From assembly GCA_022984795.1 (NCBI GenBank), contig JALIHJ010000004.1, positions 278,853 through 342,852 on the forward strand: a DNA stretch of 64,000 nt, read 5' to 3'. The translations under genes were made by a program, and so were the position numbers. Below, one piece after another: positions 9,187 to 18,267 of the stretch (the first letter of the stretch is position 1; each line of letters opens with the position of its first letter). The notes under the pieces were generated by a model. That model was not told where the DNA came from. It saw only the letters and a program-made list of their open reading frames with translations, and did not search any database. The stretch comes from Fabrea salina (Eukaryota > Ciliophora > Heterotrichea > Heterotrichida > Fabreidae).

Positions 9187-9456
9187 TTAAACACGCCACT
9201 CTAGAGCTTTGTCGTTTTTAGAGTACTTTTCAGCTTCTTCAAGTTTCTTTTTTTTGATTTGGGTTTCTGCGTAGCTCTTTTTGGAGAGTCCTTTCATTTG
9301 GTTCTCTTGCTGGCGGTTTTCAGCGGCTTCAAGGGCTTTTTGGCGCCTTTCTTCTCGTTGGGCGTCAGTCATCTTTTTGTTGTGGTACACTGGAGCCAAG
9401 TCTTTGTTGTTGTTGCCTTTGCTTGACTTTTTGGACTTAATGCAGCAAGATCCCAT
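9187..9456 (-). CDS. SVIP: SVIP-like small p97/VCP-interacting protein
   Basis: 89 residues. MGSCCIKSKK is a strong N-myristoylation plus palmitoylation signal, as in SVIP (MGLC). Residues ~37-49 (RRQKALEAAENRQ) fit the VCP-interacting motif R-x5-A-A-x2-R exactly, and the end LEWRV resembles the LRWTV end of vertebrate SVIP. The family binds the p97 N-domain at ER and lysosomal membranes and inhibits ERAD. The family call is made by eye and is good but not certain. Confidence 0.8.
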   Translation of the reverse strand: MGSCCIKSKKSSKGNNNKDLAPVYHNKKMTDAQREERRQKALEAAENRQQENQMKGLSKKSYAETQIKKKKLEEAEKYSKNDKALEWRV

Positions 9457-9468
9457 TTATAATTATAA

Positions 9469-10255
9469 TCACTGATTCATAGGAACTAAACTTAAAAGTT
9501 CTTGGTAGAACTTGGCAATCCACTGTTTGGCTTTTTTAGCTTCGTTTTTGATGTCTAGAATCTGGGTGTCTTGCATCACCATTTCAATAAGGGTGTTGTT
9601 TGAGTTTTGCCACACAAAGAACCCTAGCACTGACTTAGACCCTTTCACCCAGTCTTCTTCTTCTGGGTTTAAGTCTGAGAAGTTCATAACTACTAAGGCC
9701 CCTTTGTAGAGTCTTACTACACGAGTTACCTCAGTAGGGGTTTTGGCTCCCTTTTTGGTTGTTTGTAACTTAGCGTCTAACAAGGAAGACCCCCCAAGTA
9801 ACTTGATTTCGGTGTAACTTGTATCCCAGAGCAGCCTGTGTTCGGGTTCGTTCAGGACCTTCAGAATCAATTCTGAAGGAAGTGTTTCTTTAAAGTTGAG
9901 TTGTATATAAATAGCAGAGTCAACCTGCGAAAAGTACTTAAGTTGGAACCAGTCCTTCTGCACTTCGTGAGTCCACTCGTAGTGGATAAGTAAGTGCTCC
10001 AAGTGCTTGATGCTTTTTAGACTTTGAGAGCCCTCTTCCAACTCAGGGATGCTTTTAGATATTGATAAAGGAAGTTCTCCTGTGAGTTCTGGCAAGAAGA
10101 AACTGACTTGTCTAGGTTCTGAGTTAGGAGTTTTTGGACCTTTGGTTTTTAAGCACCTGAACAGGGTGCAGCTTCCTGATGCCTTTCTGTTCAGGAATAT
10201 ACGGGTTAGGTGTTCCCTAAGTGAAGTTTACGTCTCTAAGTTCGCAGCAGCCCAT
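9469..10255 (-). CDS. lipid-anchored START-domain protein, two mini-introns
   Basis: 251 residues when introns 10217-10231 (GTAAACTTCACTTAG, 15 nt) and 10187-10202 (GTATATTCCTGAACAG, 16 nt) are removed. The 16-nt intron is what restores the frame, and the total is divisible by three. MGCCELRD at the N-terminus predicts myristoylation and palmitoylation. The START domain fills the C-terminal ~170 residues (VLNEPEHRLLWDTSYTEIKL, VVRLYKGALVVMNFSD). It would bind and move a lipid at a membrane surface. It is divergent (20-bp gap) from the LSm6 gene. Confidence 0.85.
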
Positions 10256-10275
10256 TTATGCGTTTTTTACTATAA

Positions 10276-10479
10276 ATGAACGAGCCTAGTGAGTTCCTTA
10301 AAAAATTAATAGGCAGCCAAGTCAAGGTGAAACTTTTGGACGGAGAAGAACTAGAAGGAGTCTTGGAATCCCTGGACGCGCACCTGAACACTGCTTTGCG
10401 GGACGAAGAGGGCCTTGCAGTCATCAGAGGTAACAACGTGCTGTTCATTACTCCACTTGCACAAAAAAGGAAACCCTAA
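10276..10479 (+). CDS. LSM6: U6 snRNA-associated Sm-like protein LSm6
   Basis: 67 residues. Sm1 is SEFLKKLIGSQVKVKLLDG through LESLDAHLNTAL, and Sm2 is IRGNNVLFI; SDFLK-type starts and RGNNVLYI are LSm6 signatures. The loop between the motifs is shorter than in human LSm6 (80 aa). It belongs to the LSm2-8 ring on U6 snRNA and the LSm1-7 ring in mRNA decay. Confidence 0.93.
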   Translation: MNEPSEFLKKLIGSQVKVKLLDGEELEGVLESLDAHLNTALRDEEGLAVIRGNNVLFITPLAQKRKP

Positions 10480-10529
10480 GTACTTGTAAGGCTAAGTTAT
10501 TAAAACACCTAATTGGCTTCACAGAAAAT

Positions 10530-11363
10530 ATGGACAAAGTATCAGAAGTGATAGTTCATCCCTTAGTGCTGCTCAGTGTAGTGGACCACTTCAACCGTGT
10601 TGCCAAAGACACCAACAAAAGAGTAGTTGGGTTGCTTCTGGGAGAAGCTTGGAAAGGACGCTTGGACATTTCTAACTCGTTTGCTTTGCCCTTTGAAGAA
10701 GACCCTCAGGACTCCAAAGTGTGGTTTATCGACCACGGGTACCTAGAGAGGATGTTCCACATGTTCAAGCGAATCAATGCCCGCGAAAAAATAGTAGGCT
10801 GGTACTCCACAGGCCCAGGAGTGAAAGCTCCCGACATCCAAATCAACGAAACTATGCGCAAGTACACTTCCAACCCTATTTTAGTGGTGATTGACGTAAG
10901 TTCAGCTGAAAGTCTCGAACTGCCCGCACAAGCCTACTACGCTAAAGAAGACGTCAACGAAGAAGGCAGCATCGTCAAAAACTTTGCACACCTACCTACT
11001 ATTTTGGGTGCCTCTGAAGCCGAAGAAGTGGGGGTGGAGCACCTCCTCAGAGACGTGAGGGACGTAGCTGCTACTAACTTAGCCACTCAAACTCAAAACA
11101 AGATTGCAGCTCTTAAGGCAATGCTTTCTAGACTGCAGGTGATCCAAGACTACATACAGGAAGTTCTAAACGGAGCCAAACCCAACCACGAGATCCTTTT
11201 CAAACTCCAGGAAGTCTTCAACCTAATTCCGAATACCAGTGTGCTGAACCAAGCCTTTGCAGTGGACCAAAACGACAGTTACTTAACGCTGTACTTGGCT
11301 TCAGTAACTAGGAGTGTGCTAGCTCTTCACTCCTTGATAAATAACAAGACTCAGTCAGCCTAA
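10530..11363 (+). CDS. RPN8: 26S proteasome regulatory subunit Rpn8/PSMD7
   Basis: 277 residues with an MPN domain lacking the JAMM zinc ligands, as expected of Rpn8. Signatures: VIVHPLVLLSVVDHFNR, VVGLLLGE, FEEDPQDSKVWFIDHGYLE, IVGWYSTGP and PILVVIDV. The C-terminal helices (LLRDVRDVAATNLATQ ... LKAMLSRLQVIQDYI) form the lid helical bundle. It heterodimerises with the deubiquitinase Rpn11. Confidence 0.97.
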   Translation: MDKVSEVIVHPLVLLSVVDHFNRVAKDTNKRVVGLLLGEAWKGRLDISNSFALPFEEDPQDSKVWFIDHGYLERMFHMFKRINAREKIVGWYSTGPGVKAPDIQINETMRKYTSNPILVVIDVSSAESLELPAQAYYAKEDVNEEGSIVKNFAHLPTILGASEAEEVGVEHLLRDVRDVAATNLATQTQNKIAALKAMLSRLQVIQDYIQEVLNGAKPNHEILFKLQEVFNLIPNTSVLNQAFAVDQNDSYLTLYLASVTRSVLALHSLINNKTQSA

Positions 11364-11393
11364 CTAACTATTTTTCTAGTATCCTTTTTGGGT

Positions 11394-11413
11394 CCAATCT
11401 TGAATTTGATTGG
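11394..11413. promoter_or_regulatory. inverted CCAAT-box pair upstream of histone H2A
   Basis: CCAATC (11394-11399) and GATTGG (11408-11413) form a perfect 6-bp inverted repeat around 8 bases, ~62 bp before the H2A start. CCAAT elements are usual in histone promoters of other eukaryotes. The gap before H2A (112 bp) is longer than most gaps here. Inference only. Confidence 0.35.
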
Positions 11414-11475
11414 CTGATAAGTATCCATATCTAAGGAGCCAAAATTTAAATGAGGAGTTGAGTTATAAAAATATA

Positions 11476-11874
11476 ATGTCAAGCGTTGGAAAAGGAAAAG
11501 GAAGTCGCGGGAAAGCCGCTACTATTGCTAAAACTTCAAGATCACAGAAAGCTGGACTTCAGTTCCCAGTAGGACGTATTTCGAGATTTATGAAACAGGG
11601 CAAGTACGGGGAAAGAGTAGGAGCAGGCTCCCCTGTGTACTTAGCTGCAGTCCTTGAGTACCTTGCTGCTGAGGTACTCGAACTCGCTGGAAACGCAGCT
11701 AAAGACAACAAAAAAACTAGGATAGTCCCTAGACACATCCAACTAGCAATCAGAAACGACGAAGAACTAAACAAGTTGATGTCTAATACCACCATTGCAA
11801 ACGGAGGAGTCATGCCTTACATCCACCAAGCTTTGCTTCCTGGGAAAGCCAAGGAAAAGGAAGCTGAATTCTAA
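11476..11874 (+). CDS. H2A: canonical histone H2A
   Basis: 132 residues from the ATG at 11476, directly behind an A/T-rich TATA-like stretch. An in-frame ATG at 11410 would add a non-histone leader and is rejected. Core motifs are [56 protein letters not shown] and [13 protein letters not shown]. The tail ends KEKEAEF, with no SQ(E/D) H2A.X motif. Confidence 0.97.
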   Translation: MSSVGKGKGSRGKAATIAKTSRSQKAGLQFPVGRISRFMKQGKYGERVGAGSPVYLAAVLEYLAAEVLELAGNAAKDNKKTRIVPRHIQLAIRNDEELNKLMSNTTIANGGVMPYIHQALLPGKAKEKEAEF

Positions 11875-11920
11875 ATCAATGCTAATTTGAAATTTATTTT
11901 ACTTGTGTTTGTTAATAAAT

Positions 11921-12244
11921 ATGTCAGAACAGAAACCCAAAACCAAGTTGCCTGAAGGAGTTGAGTGGGACCAAGGAAAGCCCAAACAAAAAGTCAGTCA
12001 ACACAAAGGACACTACCAAAACATGCCCATCAAATCAGGTTCCTACCAAGCACAAACCATTATAAAAGGAGACTCCCAAAGAGAACTAGCCCCTGACCCC
12101 CGCACTAAGTTCACTCCCCCAAACCACCCTGACAAGTGTCTTGAGGAAGCTGGGAACTACCTCAACTGCACCAAGACTCACAGCAAAACTGAATGCCAGC
12201 AGTCTGCTGAAGAACTCGAAAGGTGCAAACACAGATATGAATAA
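11921..12244 (+). CDS. twin-CX9C (CHCH) mitochondrial intermembrane-space protein
   Basis: 107 residues. The C-terminal part has two CX9C motifs (C-LEEAGNYLN-C and C-QQSAEELER-C), the helix-turn-helix oxidised by Mia40 in the mitochondrial intermembrane space. The first ~65 residues are polar and Lys/Pro-rich. Start chosen at 11921, behind AATAAAT. A second twin-CX9C gene follows 15 bp downstream on the same strand, so the pair may be an old tandem duplication. Confidence 0.85.
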   Translation: MSEQKPKTKLPEGVEWDQGKPKQKVSQHKGHYQNMPIKSGSYQAQTIIKGDSQRELAPDPRTKFTPPNHPDKCLEEAGNYLNCTKTHSKTECQQSAEELERCKHRYE

Positions 12245-12259
12245 TGTAAATAAATAGAA

Positions 12260-12469
12260 ATGTCTACAGAGAGTTCTGATGCAAAGATCACCTTCAAAGA
12301 AAAACCCAATAACTGGAAAGGACCCCAGCACTCCAAACACTCCAAAGTGCCTTGTGAAGAGTACGCACTAGAGTACTTAAGTTGCTTGAAAAGCAAACAC
12401 GAGGAGCCTAGTTCCTGTCAAGAAATCATTCAAGACTACAAAAACTGCAAACAGAAGCATAAAATGTAA
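12260..12469 (+). CDS. small twin-CX9C (CHCH) protein
   Basis: 69 residues with C-EEYALEYLS-C and C-QEIIQDYKN-C, two exact CX9C motifs. It is a compact Mia40-substrate protein, like small respiratory-complex assembly factors, whose size and layout it matches. The exact orthologue is not recognised. Confidence 0.85.
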   Translation: MSTESSDAKITFKEKPNNWKGPQHSKHSKVPCEEYALEYLSCLKSKHEEPSSCQEIIQDYKNCKQKHKM

Positions 12470-12492
12470 ATAAGTTGGTTGAAGAATTATAA

Positions 12493-12999
12493 ATGTGGAA
12501 AACTTCTAAAAGGAGAATATTGTTTTTGCCCGACTTCGAAAAAGGAGGCATCTTGCCTTACCTAGAAGTAGGCCTTGCAGCGTTAGTGACACTGTAAGTC
12601 TCACTTAGAGTTGTAACAGTTTATGTCATTAAATGCTTACGAAAAAAACACAAAAGAACTAAAGTTTCTAAAGCCAAGCCACAAAACCCCTCGAATGAAA
12701 CTACTTTTGAAGAAACTCAGCAGTGCGCTCTTCCAGAAGACATACTCAAAATCAAAGTTACTGATGGACTTTTTGAGTCTGAAGAAACTTACTACATTAG
12801 GTCCCAAGCTGTGGAGCGAATCCCTGACAGGTTCACAGTGCTCCAGGTGCAGGGTGCAGTATCTATTCTCTGCAGTATTTGCTCCCAAAGGTAAGTTTTA
12901 GACAGACTTGCATTGCAGGACTGTGTTCTGAGGTGTAGTTGTCTCAAAGTAATGCACTTGAGTTGCTGGAGTGAAGACAAAAAACAGTGCTCTGAGTAA
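12493..12999 (+). CDS. single-pass membrane protein with Cys/His-rich C-terminus, two 15-nt introns
   Basis: 158 residues from three exons. The introns are 12594-12608 (GTAAGTCTCACTTAG) and 12891-12905 (GTAAGTTTTAGACAG); removing both leaves one open frame. A transmembrane helix spans the first splice (EVGLAALVTLVVTVYVIK). The tail has CSICSQRLALQDC and CSCLKVMHLSC, reminiscent of RINGv fingers in membrane E3 ligases, but the last Cys pair is reduced to one. The RING call is tentative. Confidence 0.75.
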
Positions 13000-13048
13000 G
13001 CTTTACTTAGATGTTTGAGAGTGCTGAACCTTTGTTGATAATTAATTA

Positions 13049-13654
13049 CTACTTACAACACTTCTTCTTTTTAGTTTTGGGGTCTTTTACTCCTAGTTTG
13101 ACTCCATAGTTCTCGATTTTGGGGTCTACTCTTAAGCTCTCTACCTTGTCAATGATTTGTTCTCCTACTGCCAAAAAGGCTTCTTGAACGTTGTGTCCAG
13201 TCAGTGCAGAAGTTTCTAAGTAAACAAGCCCATTAGCTTTGGCAAAGGCTTCAGCTTCAGAGTACTCTACTTGCCTTTCTTCTTCTAAGTCCAGTTTATT
13301 GCCTACTAAGACTATCACCATGTGGGGGTTTCCGTTTTCCAAAGTTTCCTGGAGCCAGTCACTGAGTTTATCGAAGCTGTCGCGTCTAGTTAAGTCAAAC
13401 ATGAGCAGTGCCCCTGCAGCACTTCTGTAGTAAGCCCTTGTTATGCTTCTGAAGTTTTCTTGCCCAGCAGTGTCCCAAATTTGCAGGTGGATCTTTTTCT
13501 CTTTGATATCTATGAGCTTTGCGCCAAATTCAACTCCTATGGTGAGGTCGTGGTCTTTGCGGAACCGGTTGTCAGTGAACTGCAGGAGGATGCAGGACTT
13601 ACCCACCCCTGAATCGCCAATTATGATTAGCTTGAATAAATAATTGTATGACAT
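13049..13654 (-). CDS. RAB2: Rab2 family GTPase
   Basis: 201 residues. P-loop GDSGVGKS (13-20), switch I DLTIGVEFGA, switch II WDTAGQENFRSITR, GNKLDL and ETSAL complete the GTPase. YNYLFKLIIIGD and the RSITRAYYR segment are Rab2-like. The C-terminus is KKKCCK, a CCX prenylation signal instead of plain CC. It acts in ER-Golgi and lysosomal traffic. It is 23 bp from the divergent GRAMD1-like gene. Confidence 0.93.
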   Translation of the reverse strand: MSYNYLFKLIIIGDSGVGKSCILLQFTDNRFRKDHDLTIGVEFGAKLIDIKEKKIHLQIWDTAGQENFRSITRAYYRSAAGALLMFDLTRRDSFDKLSDWLQETLENGNPHMVIVLVGNKLDLEEERQVEYSEAEAFAKANGLVYLETSALTGHNVQEAFLAVGEQIIDKVESLRVDPKIENYGVKLGVKDPKTKKKKCCK

Positions 13655-13677
13655 TGTTTAGCGAACAATTTCTAAAA

Positions 13678-14883
13678 ATGTCTAAGCCACCAAACCCAAG
13701 AGTGAGTTCCCAACAAGTAGTGCGCAAGCTCTTTTCGCTGGCAGAAGAAGAAGACGTGCTTGACGACTTCAGTTGTGCACTGCTGAAGAAAGTACTTATC
13801 CACGGGAGGCTCTTTTGCACTGACAACTACATATGTTTCTACGCAAACATCATGGGCTTCAAAACCAAACAAGTGATTCCTTTCAGAGAAGTCACTGCTA
13901 TCAAGCGCCACAAAGGCTCCATCTCTAACTACATCGAAGTTGAGTGCACCAACAAGAAGTGTTACTACTTTGGGTCCTTTTTGCGCAGAAACGAAGCCTT
14001 TTCTTTCATCTACAACTTGTGGCGGAACTCTGGGTACTGCGACGAAGACCAAGACACAGGCTACTGGAGCGACAACGAAGACCCTCCTCAAATGGAGGAA
14101 GAGAAGGAAGGAATCACTATGCTCCCAGTGGACGACACCGGCGATACTTATGAAACCTTGAAAGTAATCATTCCAATATCCCCCCAGAAGTTTTTTGAGT
14201 TTTTCATTGCAGACGGAGCTGTGTTCTCCTTCGAAGACCACTGCCGACTTAGAGGAGACACTGAAATCGAAACTACTCCTTGGGCCGAAAACGAAGACCT
14301 AGGAGGCCACTCTAGAGAAATCAAGTTCCGCACCAAAATAAACGGCCCTTCCATAGGCCCCAAAACCACCAGGTGCCACAGAGCCCAGGTCTACAAGTGG
14401 GAAGACTCAACTCTAATTCTGAAGTCTTCAAACAAGGCCTTAGACGTTCCTTACTCGTCTTACTTTGTTGTGGAAGACGAGTGGAACATTTCTGAAGTAG
14501 GTCCTGATAAGTCTATTTTGAAGTGCACCTGCACAGTCAACTTCTTGAAAGCCACCATGTTCAAAGGCACCATTGAGTCCCGCACCAAAACTGACGTAAC
14601 TCGAGATGTCGAGGGTTGGTTGCGCGCGGCCCGAAGTAAGTGCTTGGGAGAAGCCCAGTCTTCCCAAGAAGAAGAAAAGCAAGTCCACCAACTCGCTAAG
14701 TACGAAGAAGTAGACCTAAAAGCTTACCGGGACAAGGTCCAAAAAACAGCTCCTGCTTCAAAAGGACTTAACTCTTTGATGCTGCTTAACTTCTTATGCA
14801 TAGTGCTGCTTATTTTTTACCTGAGGCACCTACACTCAAGAATCAACGACACTCTTACTTTAGCTGAGAACCCTAAATGTTAA
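13678..14883 (+). CDS. Aster/GRAMD1-type sterol transfer protein (GRAM-VASt-TM)
   Basis: 401 residues from the ATG at 13678; an upstream in-frame ATG at 13648 would overlap the Rab2 start. GRAM domain ~25-110 (HGRLFCTDNYICFYANIMGF, VIPFREVTAIKR). VASt/StART-like domain ~155-330 (FFEFFIADGAVFSFEDHCR, ATMFKGTIESRTKTDVTRD). One transmembrane helix near the C-terminus (MLLNFLCIVLLIFYL). This is the architecture of ER-anchored Aster/Lam proteins moving sterol at ER-plasma-membrane contacts. Confidence 0.92.
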   Translation: MSKPPNPRVSSQQVVRKLFSLAEEEDVLDDFSCALLKKVLIHGRLFCTDNYICFYANIMGFKTKQVIPFREVTAIKRHKGSISNYIEVECTNKKCYYFGSFLRRNEAFSFIYNLWRNSGYCDEDQDTGYWSDNEDPPQMEEEKEGITMLPVDDTGDTYETLKVIIPISPQKFFEFFIADGAVFSFEDHCRLRGDTEIETTPWAENEDLGGHSREIKFRTKINGPSIGPKTTRCHRAQVYKWEDSTLILKSSNKALDVPYSSYFVVEDEWNISEVGPDKSILKCTCTVNFLKATMFKGTIESRTKTDVTRDVEGWLRAARSKCLGEAQSSQEEEKQVHQLAKYEEVDLKAYRDKVQKTAPASKGLNSLMLLNFLCIVLLIFYLRHLHSRINDTLTLAENPKC

Positions 14884-14888
14884 TTAAC

Positions 14889-16910
14889 TTACTCCTTTTC
14901 TACCAGTATTTCAGGCTGGCTTGTAGGGAACTCGTAAAGGTTTTCTTGTTCCAAAAAGTTCTCCATAAGACTTGTGCTGAGATGCTTGTGTATTATTCTG
15001 TTCAGCATGTTTCTGGAAACCAAATACAGTACAACAGAAGCCACTAAAAACAAGAACCCGTAGACTACGTAAAAGGTAATAGAAGTCAGAGCAAAGATCA
15101 CTCCTGTGACTATCTGGAACATCAGAACTCCTAAAATCATAGACTTGAAAATCAAAGGCGCAGAGTTACTCCCTACTTGTGGAGTGAAGTAAAGGCACAA
15201 AAAGTCATACTTAAGCACAAAGTACCTTATTCCAAAAAACATCACAGCAAAGGGCAGTATAAGCGGAAAGATCACACTGAAAGTCAAAGCAATGATGTAG
15301 CCTGTAAGTCCTATAGAGTACTCAAGCGGGAAAGGAAACAAGTCTGCTTCGTACGCCAGGATCTTTTCTTTGTCCGTCACAGCGTTGCTTTGTTTCAACT
15401 TGACTGAAACTATTCTGCCTATTGCTAGCAAAAGCGACCCGTTGGACAAAAAGGCAAAACCTATCACAAGCACAGTGAAAAAGATACCTGAGTTGGTCAG
15501 TCTGGTCATCATGAACTCAGCAAAGTCCTCCGTGTCTCCTTCTGCAGCTTTAGAAACTATTTCAATAGCCTGCATGCCTATAGCTGGAACCAACAGCATG
15601 TGAATCACGTTGAAAACCAAAAACAGCTCCATAGCCCTTATAGTTACTACGCTTTCTGAAAGGTGCTTCTCAGTGTCTACAATGTAACTGATCACCAAAG
15701 GAAGAAACACAGACTGGTAAACTATAAGCAGGATTGTCGGAAGGTACTGACCTAGAAGTCCGACAACTAAATCGGCTATTCCAAGTTCTTCAAGCACTGC
15801 TTCTGCGTAGTTCAGAAAAGCTGTTGGAGTCACCAAAAAGGCAAACACCACTATGAAACTAGCTGACAAGCAGACCCTTACAGACTTCATTTTGCGCTGG
15901 TTCACGTTTAGGTTCTTCCAAATGATGTTCTGCGGAGTGTCTGCTGGAAAAAGTTCCCACAAAAAACTGTTGACTTCGTCCCTGTGTCCTTTGAAGTTCT
16001 TAAGAGCAAAAGCGACGTCAGTCGAGGACTTAAAGATCACAAAAGCCACTCCTGCATTAGGCAATTCGCTTTTTTCCAACAAAGCGTCTCTCTTTTGAGT
16101 GAGTTCTGGAAGCTTGTGTTCGTAGAACTCAATGGCGTCTACTTTGTTGCAGCACATCATTTTAGTGGCTACTTTGGCCCGTTTGCCTTTGTAGGTTTGG
16201 TAGTTCTTGAAGTGTTCAAGTCTTTCTTGACAAGCTTCGATTTCTCTTTCTAAAGAGTAAACTTCACACATGTCCTTCGGCACATAGCACCTTAGGACTT
16301 CTCCGTACTTCTGCATGGTCTGGGTTACTTGTTCACTTAAACTCTGAGAATCGAAGTTCCTGGGAACTCCGTCTATGCACAAAGTGTATTGGCTAAGGCT
16401 CTTTTTGGCTTCTCCGCTGATTTGCAAACTCTTCTTCAAAAACCAAAAAGCCATGTAGTACCCCAAGCCACTGAAAACTAAACTCATTATCAAAGGACAC
16501 ACCAGCAAAGCAGAGTCCTCTCCAATGTGGTTGAAACTTATCACTCCAATGTCTGAGTCTGCTTGGCCTTCTCCTGAAGCATAAGTCGGAACCAGTACTG
16601 CAAAAGCCAAACCACTCAGAATCAAAGTCAGCCAAAACAAAGACTTGTGCAGGAGAAGCATTACCTTAGCTTCTGACCCGCAGTAATTGTCAAGTTCTCC
16701 AAGAGGCATCTTAAACACCTTAGACAACAAGTCTCCTAAGTCTGCGTCGGACTCAGAAAAAGGAGGTACTTTTGGTTTTTCACCTGGCAACTCAGCTCCG
16801 ATGTTCCTGGAACGGTACTTTCTGTAAAAAGTAAACAGCAAAATAAACACTAAAAACACCACTAAGTTTATGACTACTGAAGAAACTAGTCCCGATGTTT
16901 CGTCGTCCAT
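14889..16910 (-). CDS. OSCA/TMEM63 (CSC1-like) mechanosensitive cation channel
   Basis: 673 residues with about eleven transmembrane helices. An N-terminal TM precedes a cytosolic linker. The OSCA cytosolic domain includes YTLCIDGVPRNF, a helical pair and AFVIFKSSTDVAFALK with FPADTPQNIIWKNLNVNQ. The conserved pore region has the YFVLKYDFLCLYFTPQ segment. Family members are calcium-permeable channels gated by membrane tension or osmotic stress. Complete at both ends. Confidence 0.93.
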   Translation of the reverse strand: MDDETSGLVSSVVINLVVFLVFILLFTFYRKYRSRNIGAELPGEKPKVPPFSESDADLGDLLSKVFKMPLGELDNYCGSEAKVMLLLHKSLFWLTLILSGLAFAVLVPTYASGEGQADSDIGVISFNHIGEDSALLVCPLIMSLVFSGLGYYMAFWFLKKSLQISGEAKKSLSQYTLCIDGVPRNFDSQSLSEQVTQTMQKYGEVLRCYVPKDMCEVYSLEREIEACQERLEHFKNYQTYKGKRAKVATKMMCCNKVDAIEFYEHKLPELTQKRDALLEKSELPNAGVAFVIFKSSTDVAFALKNFKGHRDEVNSFLWELFPADTPQNIIWKNLNVNQRKMKSVRVCLSASFIVVFAFLVTPTAFLNYAEAVLEELGIADLVVGLLGQYLPTILLIVYQSVFLPLVISYIVDTEKHLSESVVTIRAMELFLVFNVIHMLLVPAIGMQAIEIVSKAAEGDTEDFAEFMMTRLTNSGIFFTVLVIGFAFLSNGSLLLAIGRIVSVKLKQSNAVTDKEKILAYEADLFPFPLEYSIGLTGYIIALTFSVIFPLILPFAVMFFGIRYFVLKYDFLCLYFTPQVGSNSAPLIFKSMILGVLMFQIVTGVIFALTSITFYVVYGFLFLVASVVLYLVSRNMLNRIIHKHLSTSLMENFLEQENLYEFPTSQPEILVEKE

Positions 16911-16942
16911 TTTGTATACAAGAATTAAGTCCGAATGGTTAC

Positions 16943-18127
16943 TTAAAGTTCGTGAGAAAGATCCTTAGGGATTTCCCAGGTGAAGTCAGTGGAATCTTCC
17001 CTTCCGAAATGACTGTAGGCTGCAGTAGGCCTGTAGATGGGTCTGAGTAAGTTCAAGTCTCTAATTATGCAGCCGGGTCTCAAGTCGAAGTTCCTAAGGA
17101 CAATTTGCAACAAGTCTTTGTCCTGCTTGCCGTTCTTGACAGTTCCGTAGGAGTCAACGTGCACTGACAAGGGCTGGGCAACACCAATGGCGTAGCTGAG
17201 TTGGACAAGCACTCTGTCGCAGAGACCTGCTTTGACCAAGGATTTAGCTACCCACCTTGCAGCGTAAGCAGCAGATCTGTCTACCTTGGAGGGGTCTTTC
17301 CCTGAGAAAGCTCCACCTCCATGTGCTCCCCATCCTCCGTAAGTGTCGATGATGATTTTCCTGCCTGTAAGTCCAGCATCTCCGTGGGGACCTCCAATGA
17401 TAAAGCGTCCTGAAGGGTTTAAGTGATAAATAGTTTTGTCGTCCAAAAACTCAGCAGGGATGATTGGCTTGATGATGTGCTCTTTAAGTTGGGCTTGGAT
17501 CTCTTCGTTGGAGATGTCGGGGTTGTGCTGGGTGGAAATGACTACAGTGTGGACTCTGACAGGGATTGTTCTGCCAGCTTCTCTCTTGTACTCCACACTG
17601 ACTTGGGTTTTGCCGTCAGGCCTCAACCAGGGAAGAGTTCCGTTCTTCCTGCATTCTGTGAGTCTTTTGCCCAACTTAGTGGCCAAAGAGTGTGAAAGGG
17701 GCATTAAGTCAGGTGTTTCGTTGGAAGCGTAACCAAACATGTGGCCTTGGTCTCCAGCTCCGATGTCTTCGGGGGCTTTGTTTTCATGCACAGCTTGTGC
17801 AATATCAGGAGACTGAGTTTCAATGGCAACCATCACGTTGCAGTTGTTGGCGTCAAGTCCAATATCGGGGGAAATGTACCCAACTTCGCGAGCGGTGTCA
17901 CGGATGATTTGTTCGTAGTTAATAGTGGCCTTGGTAGTGATCTCTCCAAGTATCATGAGCATGTTGGTTTTGGTGACGGTCTCACAAGCAACTTTGGAGT
18001 TAGGATCTTGAGCTAAGCAAGCATCCAGAATAGCGTCTGAGATGCAGTCGCACAGTTTGTCAGGGTGTCCTTCGTTTACACTTTCGGAAGTGAACAAGAA
18101 GTGTCCAGCAGGGAGTTGTTGCGCCAT
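16943..18127 (-). CDS. MAT: S-adenosylmethionine synthetase
   Basis: 394 residues, normal length. [21 protein letters not shown]-type start, [32 protein letters not shown] and [22 protein letters not shown] are the ATP-, Mg- and Met-binding blocks. It makes SAM from methionine and ATP. AHCY, which clears the methylation by-product, lies at 36637-38088. Codon use is strongly biased to C/G-ending codons, as in highly expressed genes. Confidence 0.98.
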   Translation of the reverse strand: MAQQLPAGHFLFTSESVNEGHPDKLCDCISDAILDACLAQDPNSKVACETVTKTNMLMILGEITTKATINYEQIIRDTAREVGYISPDIGLDANNCNVMVAIETQSPDIAQAVHENKAPEDIGAGDQGHMFGYASNETPDLMPLSHSLATKLGKRLTECRKNGTLPWLRPDGKTQVSVEYKREAGRTIPVRVHTVVISTQHNPDISNEEIQAQLKEHIIKPIIPAEFLDDKTIYHLNPSGRFIIGGPHGDAGLTGRKIIIDTYGGWGAHGGGAFSGKDPSKVDRSAAYAARWVAKSLVKAGLCDRVLVQLSYAIGVAQPLSVHVDSYGTVKNGKQDKDLLQIVLRNFDLRPGCIIRDLNLLRPIYRPTAAYSHFGREDSTDFTWEIPKDLSHEL

Positions 18128-18203
18128 TAAATTTGTTTATTATTTCGTTCCCCAAATGCCCATTTAACTTAGTATGAGGTTTTAGGGAAAACTCAGTGCA
18201 GCA

Positions 18204-18260
18204 TTATGGCTGAGTCTTTAAAGCTTTTATTATTACTAAAAGTCCTATTGCAGCCCCCAT
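18204..18260 (-). CDS. possible 18-residue membrane microprotein
   Basis: ATG at 18260 gives MGAAIGLLVIIKALKTQP and TAA. The peptide is short, hydrophobic then basic, like tiny single-pass subunits. It lies in the 140-bp gap between SAM synthetase and the next gene, 7 bp from that gene's start, a spacing usual for divergent genes here. Length alone makes chance occurrence likely. Confidence 0.2.
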   Translation of the reverse strand: MGAAIGLLVIIKALKTQP

Positions 18261-18267
18261 GTAATTC

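Noticed and set aside
13672-14241. 189-codon ORF antisense to the GRAMD1-like gene
   Set aside because: Shadow of a conserved domain; no start context or homology.
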